The notes under the pieces: generated by a model | The model's database searches: none | What the model was told of the DNA's origin: nothing | The model's input: the letters and a program-made list of their open reading frames with translations, nothing else | Part shown: one piece after another, positions 33,252 to 42,800 of the stretch | Position numbering within the stretch: position 1 is the first letter of the stretch | Layout: every line of letters begins with the position of its first letter | Origin: Rhododendron vialii | Taxonomy: Eukaryota > Streptophyta > Magnoliopsida > Ericales > Ericaceae | DNA length: 64,000 bases | Direction of reading: 5' to 3' | NCBI RefSeq assembly: GCF_030253575.1 | Contig: NC_080561.1 | Location: 32,015,564-32,079,563, forward strand | Made by a program: the position numbers and the translations under genes

Positions 33252-34423
33252 AGAAATTATTCGGTGCCCCAAAGGCAACGCCAGGTGTTGCCACCCACCT
33301 GTTTTTTTTTTTTTTTTTATCCGCAGGTGCCTCCACCTTAAATATCTATTGACACGCGTTTTCTTCTCCTCTGTTCCACTAGACACAACCTTTTCTCTAA
33401 AATTAAGTGTTTCAAATTTCAATACTTTTGAATGGGTGAGAAGATTTTATTTTTTTATCATTTAATTCTAAAAGGTCATAATTAAATTTTGACTATAAGG
33501 CTCTCGTTGATTAACCCTAAGAAAGTCGTAGAATCAAATATCTCTTAGGACTAACCAACGAGAGCCTTAGAGTCAAAATTTAATTATGACCCTTTAGAAT
33601 TAAATGATCAGATAAATAAAATCTTCTCACCCATTCAAACGGATTGAAATTTGGAACACTTAATTTTTCAATCTTCAGTTTATATATTAAAAAATATGGT
33701 TAAAAAATTAAGTGCTTCAAATTTCAATCCGTTTGAATGGGTGAGAAGATTTTATTTATCTGATCATTTAATTATAAAGGGTCATAGTTAAATTTTGACT
33801 CTAGGGCTCTCGTTGGTTAGTCCTAAGAGATATTTGATTCTACGACTGTCTTAGGGTTAATCAACGAGAGCCCTATAGTCAAAATTTAATTATGACCCTT
33901 TAGAATTAAATGATCAGATAAATAAAATCTTCTCACCCATTCAAACGGATTGAAATTTGAAGCACTTAATTTTTTAACTATATTTTTTAATATATAAATT
34001 GAAGGTTAAAAATTAAGTATTCCAAATTTCAATCCGTTTGAATGGGTGAGAAGATTTTATTTATCTGATCATTTAATTCTAAAGGATCATAATTAAATTT
34101 TGACTCTAAGGCTCTCGTTGGTTAGTCCTAAGAGATATTTGATTCTACGACTTTCTTAGGGTTAATCAACGAGAGCCTTATAGTCAAAATTTAATTATGA
34201 CCTTTTAGAATTAAATGATAAAAAAATAAAATCTTCTCACCCATTCAAAAGTATTGAAATTTGAAACACTTAATTTTAGAGAAAATGTTGTGTCTAGTGG
34301 GACAGGGGAGAAGAAAACGCGTGTCAATAGATATTTAAGGTGGAGGCACCTGCGGATAAAAAAAAAAAAAAACAGGTGGGAGGCAACACCTGGCGTTGCC
34401 TTTGGGGCACCGAATAATTTCTC
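33252..34423. mobile_element. Foldback element 5, 1,172 bp, three hairpin units
   Basis: Outer arms (33252-33420 and 34255-34423) are inverted copies running from AGAAATTATTCGGTGCCCC inward through GCAACGCCAGGTGTTGCC. Between them are three head-to-tail hairpins of about 245 bp (near 33413-33655, 33718-33960 and 34023-34262). Each begins with TTTCAATNCNTTTGAATGGG and ends with its complement. Flanking direct repeats GAAGAAGCAG (33242-33251 and 34424-34433) are a 10-bp target duplication, MULE-like. No coding capacity. Confidence 0.85.
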
Positions 34424-34553
34424 GAAGAAGCAGGACAGTTGACATGAAGCCGCATTAAGCATTGTCGGCCACTGCCTTGAGAAAGACTTGTTACTTTTGT
34501 GAAAGACTTTCTTTGTCTACCTTGGAAAGAGTGTTACGGTGTCTCTTGCAATA

Positions 34554-35378
34554 GGACGCGGGGGCTCTGCTGCCCAGGGTGGGCAGCAGCCCCTACCCAC
34601 ACTCACACACACTAACACACGGCACCGTTTTATCAAATAAAAAAAAAAATAAACTCTTCCGCTTGTAATCCTATAGAACAGAAACGTGATTATGAGAGCC
34701 TTAGAGTTAAAATTTAATTATGTCTCTTTAGAATAATATGATCAGAATAATAAGATCTTCACGTCAATTCAAACGGATTGAAAATTGGAGCACTTAATTT
34801 TTTAATCATATTTTTTAATATATAAACGGTCTAAAAAATTAATTAAGTGTGCCACTTTTTAATTCGTTTGAACAAGTACGAATATCTTATTATTCTAATT
34901 ATATTATTCTAAAGCATCATAATTAATTTTTGTCTCTAGGACTCTCATAATTAAGTATCTGCTCTTTATTTAGGATCCTGTAGATCAGAAACGTGATTAT
35001 GAGAGTCCTATAGACAAAAGTTAATTATATCTCTTTAAAATAATATGATTAGAATAATAAGATATTCGTACTTGTTCAAACGAATTAAAAAATGGCACAC
35101 TTAATTAATTTTTTAGACCGTTTATATATTAAAAAATATGATTAAAAAATTAAGTGCTCCAATTTTCAATCCGTTTGAATTGACGTGAAGATCTTATTAT
35201 TCTGATCATATTATTCTAAAGAGACATAATTAAATTTTAACTCTAAGACTCTCATAATCACGTTTCTGCTCCATAGGATTGCAAGCGGAAGAGTTTTTTT
35301 TTTCTTTGATGAAACGGTGCCGTGTGTGAGTGTGGGCAGGGGCTGCTGCCCACCCTGGGCAGCAGAGCCCCCGCGTCC
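34554..35378. mobile_element. Foldback element 6, 825 bp
   Basis: Almost complete palindrome centred near 34966. Ends GGACGCGGGGGCTCTG and CAGAGCCCCCGCGTCC are perfectly inverted. A perfect 9-bp repeat CTTGCAATA flanks it (34545-34553 and 35379-35387). The core shares TTTCAATCCGTTTGAAT and TTAAATTTTGACTCTAAG-like blocks with element 5, so they are relatives with different ends. Confidence 0.9.
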
Positions 35379-35387
35379 CTTGCAATA

Positions 35388-36178
35388 AAATTCTATTTGG
35401 TTATCAAATAGTATCCGTGAGATGAGGTTGAACAGGGCTAATTCTTCGACCCAAAGCTATTTTCTGTTAGTGAATGGTGAGATTAATATTTCACAGATCA
35501 ATTGAAATGTGCGTAATGTGATTAAAAACTCCTAAATATAAAAGAAATAAAATTTATATATGGTACTCATTATATATATTTTTGCAAAATGCACATATGA
35601 TTGTTTGCGGTCATGGCATTTGAACCAGAACAGAATTACAACTCTAAAATATTGAATTTGCTAAATAATGTAACACATCGGCCTTTGCATAATGTGATTT
35701 AAATTCACGGTTCTATTAACATTTTCTGATTTACAATTACGGGATGAAACGGTTCCGAGGACTATATAGTGTGGCACCACAACCGTTCAAAAGTGTTTTT
35801 AATATATGGCGTGGATTTAAAATAAACCTTTTCATCAGAAAAGTAGACTATTCATGCAAATAGTTCTTTTTAAAATCTGAAATATTAATTATTGAGAAGG
35901 ACGGCTGTAAGGCCACGCTTACTACACTCTTGTATTGCAGTGGTGCCATGTAGGATCCTCGGTTCCGCCGGCTGAGACGGTGGGAGAAAAGTAAAAAGGG
36001 GAATTGGGAGAAAAGTAAAATGGTGAAATATTACAGAGACCTCTCCTGAATTTTTTCAAAAATCACATATCTTCTCCAAGTTTTAGCATGGCAGTGAGTT
36101 TGTCCTGGGTGACTGACATTTTCTATCCAAAAAATGCATGGAAGGGTGGGAGAAAAGTAAAAGGGTAGATTACATGGG
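35388..36178. other. Intergenic, no feature seen
   Basis: AT-rich; the phrase GGGAGAAAAGTAAAA occurs three times (near 35990, 36006 and 36149), a small dispersed repeat. No coding signal. Confidence 0.5.
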
Positions 36179-36183
36179 GCTAT

Positions 36184-36877
36184 TGTGGGGGCTCCGTTCC
36201 GAGTGGTTCTTGCTTTCTAAATATGGGTTCGTGATCCTCCCTTAGTTCCTCCCTCTGCCCTGCAAAACAAAACACGACTAAAGACCACACCGGAGGTCCT
36301 CCGGGATGGCCCTCCGGTGCAAGAGTCAGTTTTCTTGCAAAGAGAAGTTAGGAATCAGGAGCTAGGGTTTTCTTTGTGCATACCTTTTCCAAGCAGGCAT
36401 AATGAGATATTTATAGGGAACCTCTTAGCTTGGTCTCCAAGATTGCACCAACGCTCGACACGCGTCGGCTGATGTCACTCTTACGTCACGTTTTAGGGTT
36501 TTGCAACCATTTTTCAGGATGAGCTGGCACCTTCACGTGCCCCCATCATTATCCTCATAACCGTTTGGATGACGTCACGACCATCATCACTGCCATGGCT
36601 ACTGTTCTAACGCAGACGGGCTGGAACGTCGGCCACGCTTCGCTCGGAACCGAGCGTGTTGTGTGACCCCGGCAGCTGTCCAAACGAACGTATTTTCCGG
36701 TCATGCGAGTGCTGGGACTGGAGCGTTTAAGGAAGTAGTAATTAACGGGACCCTCGGCTACGGGGACCCTCGGCTACAGTTGCTGTTCCGAACGTTGAGA
36801 GAAAGATGACTTGGAGTTGAAAAGGGATACTGGATCACGTTCGGAAATAGCTCGAGCCATTTTGCTCGGCCTGCTAC
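36184..36877 (-). repeat. Element A 3' LTR
   Basis: 694 bp. Contains a TATA box on the minus strand at 36405-36415 (CTATAAATATC). A polypurine-type tract GGGTTGAGGGG (minus strand) lies immediately upstream at 36881-36892. Confidence 0.92.
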
Positions 36878-38978
36878 AATAGCCCCTCAACCCATGCCGA
36901 AGCTCTTTACTTGGTATGGGTTGATTTAAGATTTAGCCGAGCTTCATCCGAGGATCTTTTTTCGAACCTGCAACAGATAAATCCGAGCCCCACATAGGAT
37001 GACAGCTGTCGAGAATTTGAACGGGTGTGTTAGTCGAAAGGACGCCTTAGCAGATGAGGAGACGACTGGCGTGAGTAAGGCTTTCAGTTGCCACGTGTCA
37101 CTTTGTGGTTAGCGAGGGGTTCGGCTGTGAAATGATGGGCGGGAAATTCGAAACGCCCCGCTCCATCTATAAGTAATGTCGTAGAAGGAGAGAGAAAGTT
37201 CCTCTGCATTTTCTCTCTCTAACACTTGGAGCTTCTCTCTCTATGACTTCGTTCTAGAGCTTGATTCAGATCCAGATCTTCATTTTCAAACCTCATTTCA
37301 ACAGAAATCTTCAGGTATGTTATGGATTTTTACTGCTTCACTTTTCTCTTTGCCTTTTATGCGTTTTTTCTGGGCTTTTGGGTGATTTTTGGGGTTTTTT
37401 TTTGGTTCTGAATGAACAGTAGAATACTGGGAAGAACGATGATGTTCATCCCTGAACTCAACTAGTTCTTCCGAGCCCCAATAGGATGTTCGGGGCTCCC
37501 TGAACGACTTCTTCTGACGGGGATAAATAACCGAATGGGCCCCAATTTCCTGTTTGGCCGAGCGTAGGGAGACTTCCCAGTAACACCGAACCCATTATAG
37601 GTTAGCTTATGACTCGTGAGCCGATAAGATGAACCGAACTTCCAAATAGTTTTCTTTGCCGACGCAGATTTCAACTGCTTAATACCCTTTTGTTCTTTTC
37701 CTAGGTCTGGCTCACGAGGTCATCGATGTTTCTTCAGACTCGGATTGCTCGGAAACCGAATCCGATCGTCAGTTCATCAGCGAACTTCTTGAGCTGTGTA
37801 GGTTGAGGAGCGACCGAGCGATAGAATCTGCTTTAGCTAGAATGTCGGCGACTTCACCCGTGTCTGATGATTCTAACGCCGAGCGCGATTTTGAGTACGC
37901 CGCGGATGACTTCTTCACGGAGCCTGAGATAAGTTTTTCTCCGGAGACCCAGTCCGAGATCGAGCCATAGGTGGGGCAAGAGGCCAAATCACGGCTTATG
38001 TCAGGAGCCGAAGCTTCGACATCGGCCCCGAGCGATGCCGACCTTTTCGATAAAGGCTTGCTATGCCCTTACGCTCACTATTTCAGTGGCAGTCCTGGGG
38101 AGTATGCAACATTCCGGACGAAGTACAATATTCCCGACGATGTTCTGATTCATAGAGTCAAGAGCACTAAAATTAAAGACCATAGGGATCACCGTCCCGA
38201 GCATATAACCGTGCCCCTAATGGCCATTTGCGAGGCTGGGCTTCGGTTCCCCCTTCACCCCTTCCTTAGGGAGATTCTTTGGAGATTTAGTTTGGCACCT
38301 CATCAACTCGCGATCAACAGTTACCGAATCATCATGTCGGTAATTGCCTTGATCGAGAGCCAAGATCTGGACTTCAGGCCGACGGACCTCTTTTTTACAT
38401 ACACCATGTCTCGTCATGGTAAATCTAGCCGTCGGTACCTTACAACTCGACCTAAAAAGAGTCCTCTGATCGAAGGCTTATCTGACACGGATAAATGGGC
38501 CGATTTTTATCTTGAAGTTCATGGGAACTATGAATTTGGCGACGGTCTGCATCGGTACACAGTTCCTAAGGTTAAGGACACGAGAGATACTACCGAACCG
38601 CTCATTTTCTATTTTAGTAAATATTCATTCGGCTTTTCTTTTGTTGCTTAACGCTTTCATTCCTGCCATCTTTTGTTTGCAGAGCTCGGTCCTATATTAA
38701 AGGGACTTAATACTAACTCTCGAGAGAAAGCCTGCGACACACTTCTCGCCCAAGCTTGCCGATACGCTCCAACCTTGCTCGACTATATACCCTCATACAA
38801 GGGTGTGCTGAGAAGGAAAGAGAAGGGTAAAGAGGCCGAACCAGGAAGGAAAAAAACAGGCGCCTCCAAGGCTACCGGAGCTTCCAAAAAGGGGGAGGCT
38901 TCAAACGTTGAAGGCGTTCGGCAAAAGAGGCAGCAAGGAGTACGCTTGCCGAAGATTGGATTTACAGCTGAGGAGTGG

Positions 38979-39833
38979 TGTAGGGAGGTATTCCCGAACA
39001 GGTGCAAAATGTTCCCGAGCACGGTCAACAAAGGGTCAACACACTGTGGACCACTGATATGAGAAGTCAATGGTCCAGAGAGGTTGTACGATTCTCGGTA
39101 CAATAACATGAGACGTTATTGGACCAGATACAAGGAAAATGACATGAGATGCCACTGTTTATAGAAACTTGTTCGGCAAGAGAGAGCCGAACAAGTGGAG
39201 AGTTCCTTACAAAGGATATGGTTCAAATTGTTTCCTTAGGACCAGTAACACGTGAGGTAATTGGTCCAGGCCATCTGTTCGGCCATGAGATGGCCGAACA
39301 GAGAGAGAAGTCCTATTTGAGGGAACATTCTCGAAGGGTCCAGAATCACTGATATTCCGTTAAAGGATGAGATCCCAAGAATATAGGATCTAAGAAAGAT
39401 ACCCAACGAATATGGGATGTTCGGCTTGATATGGAAAAGAGTCCTACAAGGATTAAGGTAATGAACCGATAAAGGAAACGAGAATCATTGATATCCTGGG
39501 ATTCCTATACGAGTTAGGAATTCTAGGGCAACACGGATGCTTGGCCAGCAAGCATACGCAAATCTATAAATAAGAGGTAAACCTAGAGGAGAGAGGTACG
39601 CAATACACTGCATTCTTATTGCTTTCCTACTGATAATCAGGGTTTGATTGCTAGTACGTGATACTAACAAAGGCATCGGAGGGCCTTTGCCACGAGAGGC
39701 AAAGGTGCGCTCACTCCTTGTCTGTTTTGCAGGATAAGGGTTTCTCTGACGAATTAGGGTTACGTTCAAGAGGCACGTGGAGCCGCTGCATTCCAGTGCT
39801 GTTCAAAGCACTACTTGAATTTATCCACCTACA
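38979..39833 (+). repeat. Element B 5' LTR
   Basis: Begins TGTAGGGAGG and ends CCACCTACA. Contains three perfect short hairpins: 39168-39195 (stem CTTGTTCGGC), 39275-39301 (stem CTGTTCGGCCAT, loop GAG) and 39684-39705 (stem CCTTTGCC, loop ACGAGA). Confidence 0.95.
39564..39572 (+). promoter_or_regulatory. TATA box of element B (5' LTR)
   Basis: CTATAAATA in the second half of the LTR, placing transcription start near 39600. The same box is at 49479-49487 in the 3' LTR. Confidence 0.7.
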
Positions 39834-39834
39834 A

Positions 39835-39853
39835 TTGGCGCCGTCTGTGGGAA
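39835..39853 (+). other. Element B primer-binding site
   Basis: TTGGCGCCGTCTGTGGGAA starts one base after the LTR, the position where a tRNA 3' end primes minus-strand synthesis. This string is common in plant Tat-type elements; I have not assigned the tRNA. Confidence 0.75.
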
Positions 39854-39881
39854 ACGAAAGAGTTCCCTTTGAAATACGACC

Positions 39882-42800
39882 ATGGTGGAAGTAGAGCCAG
39901 CAACGCCACACGACCCAAAGGATGTGTTAATTGGAGGAGGGGATAAGTCTCCACCCGGGGCTCCGAGAAAGCCCGAAGGAGGACACAAGAGGACCACGAG
40001 TAAGGGCCACCCCCTTACTATCCACGGCAACTCCAGAAATAGAGATGGAGAGACGGCATCGAAGTCCACGAGAAGGACTAAATCCCATCGAGGGGATGAA
40101 TCGATTGCACACTCCAGGAGTATATACCGTAGCGAAGACGTTCTTGATAAAAAGAGACAAGAAATCGAGGAGTATGCTCGTTTGATCAAAAAACGAGAAC
40201 ATGAGATCAGAGAATTAGAGAAAATCAGAGAACATCCGGAGGACTCTGGACTATCTCGAAGAAATTCTAGAGGTAGTGAATACGCTCTGGTGCAGTATCA
40301 AAAGGCTCCTTCGCGAGGAAGGAGGAGCAGAAGCAGAAGTCTGACCCCGAGGCGACATAAGACTTCTCCACGAAAAGGGAGGAGCAGGATCCGAACACCC
40401 GAGCGAAGGAGGATATCTCCAAGAAAGAGGAGAAGCAGAGGTCGGAGTTCTACCCCCGAAGAAGAAGGGAGTAGAAAACATCATAGGGACAGGTACGAGA
40501 GACCTGATTCCGATTGGGAACGAATTAGGTCCAAGAAAGGACCAGAGGATGAAGCCATGACTGCACGAGAAGCAGCACGAAAAGCACTGCAGAATATAGC
40601 ATCTTCCCCTTTTGCAAGAAAGTTACAGGAGGCTAGATTGCCGACCAGGGTAAAGCACGGGACATTCATTCTCTATGAGACAGATGCTGATGCCGTGACC
40701 CATATACAGCATTACCAGCAAGCGATGTTTATGCATGAAGGGGATGATGCAATCATGTGCAAAATGTTCCCGTCGAGTTTGGGGAAGGTTGCTCTGTCCT
40801 GGTTCCACAAACTAGGCTCGCGCTCCATCCGAACATGGGTGCAATTGGCCGAGGAATTCACTGCACGGTTCTTGACGATCAGGAAAGCTCCCAAAACCGT
40901 TGAGAGTCTTTCTTTTATGAAACAAGGAGAGGACGAGCCGATCAGGACTTATGCAAAGAAGTACTGGGAAACCTTCAACGAAATTGAAGGATGTAGTGAA
41001 GAGTACGCAATAGCCACGTTCAAAACGGGTTTACCTGTTCGGGGGGAACTGCGTAAGTCTCTAAACATGAGTCCCGTGCAGACATTGGCAAAATTAATGG
41101 AGAGGATTGAGCAGCACGCCAGGAACGAGGATGACATCCTACGAGAGGATGGAAAGTTGGCCGCCGAGCAAGTAAAGGGGCCTATAAAGAAAGTTGACAA
41201 GCCAGAGCCCAAAACTTATCGTGAAAGGAAAGATTATGGGCAGGCGAAGAAAGAGCAGTACAAGGATAAACAAGCCCCGGATCCCAAGTCATTCTTTTCA
41301 ATAAACACGGTTTGGAAAGAGCCCATTTACAGGATTCTTTATCGAATAAAGAATCAACCATACTTCAAATGGCCCCCAACTCTTGGTGGGAATAAAGATG
41401 CGAAACGTGCTACGAACCAACACTGCAGTTACCATAAGGATTGGGGTCACATGACAGAGGACTGTGAGATGTTTAAACGACATCTTGATGATTTGGTCTC
41501 ACGAGGTTACCTCAAAGAATTTATCCAAGAGGACTCCAAGGATAAAGACAAGGCAATGGAATTGGATTATGAACAAAATCCAAAAGGGATAATCCATATG
41601 ATACATGGATTGGCCGAACCTTATACGAGAAATGAGGTGAGATTGCTTCAGAGACGAGTGAAACATGACCAGCATGTAATGCAGTTGGGGAAGAAAAGAG
41701 GTCGCAACGAAGGGGCAAGCAACGAGGGCATAGTTTTTACTGATGAAGATCTGGGAGGAGTCCAGGTACCTCACAATGATGCTTTGGTCATAACCCTACG
41801 AGTTGGGGAATATGATATGGAGATAATCCTGGTAGATTCAGGAAGTTGCACCGAAGTGCTATACTACGATGCGTTCAAGAAACTGGGGCTCACACAAGAA
41901 GATTTGGTACAATCAGCAACTCCACTGGTCGGATTTGGAGCAGGAGCAGTTTGGCCGTTAGGCAAGGTAACTCTGCCTGTTCGGGCTGGGACAGTGGTGC
42001 TACGAACCGACTTCTTAGTGGTGGATGTACCGTCTTCCTATAACGTGATTATAGGAAGGACATGGTTGCACAAGATGAGGGCAGTCTCTTCAACTTTCCA
42101 TCAGATGGTAAAGTTCCCAGGGTCTAATGGAATTGAGCACATCAAAGGTAACCAAAAGATAGCTCAACAATGTTTGGTATCCATCATTAAAAGAGTCCAT
42201 AATGCCCACCATATTAATGCTGTGGAAACTCCGGATCTGCCAACCATTGAGGATATCGGAAAAGACCCAACCGAGAGGGTGGTTGAGGATTTGAAGAAAA
42301 CACTGATCAAAGAGACTGATCCAGATAGGTACTTTCTAATTGGGGAATCATTGCTAGAAGAGGAAGAGAACGAACTGATTAGTTTTTTGAAAACTTATGT
42401 CGATGTATTTGCTTGGACACCAGAGGAGATGCCTGGGGTGAATGCAGATGTAATCTGCCATCATTTGAATATAGATCCACAGCATAAACCGGTCATTCAA
42501 AAGAAACGAAGGGCAGCCGTACAGCACGTTGACGCTGTAATTGAAGAAGTGGATCACTTGTTGGAAGCCAGGGCAATAAGGGAAGTTTATTATCCAGAGT
42601 GGCTATCAAATACCGTTGTCGTCAAGAAAAAGAACGGAAAATGGCGCGTATGTGTTGACTTCACAGATTTAAACAAGGCGTGTCCTAAAGACAGTTTTCC
42701 TCTTCCAAGGATTGACCAGTTGGTTGATGCAACAGCGGGATATGGACGGATGAGTTTTCTCGATGCATATCGAGGATACCATCAAATTGCAATGTTTGGG

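Noticed and set aside
37971-38651. Host gene reading for the 226-codon plus-strand frame
   Set aside because: It lies inside element A's LTRs and matches the antisense ORF pattern of Tat elements, as does the frame in element B.
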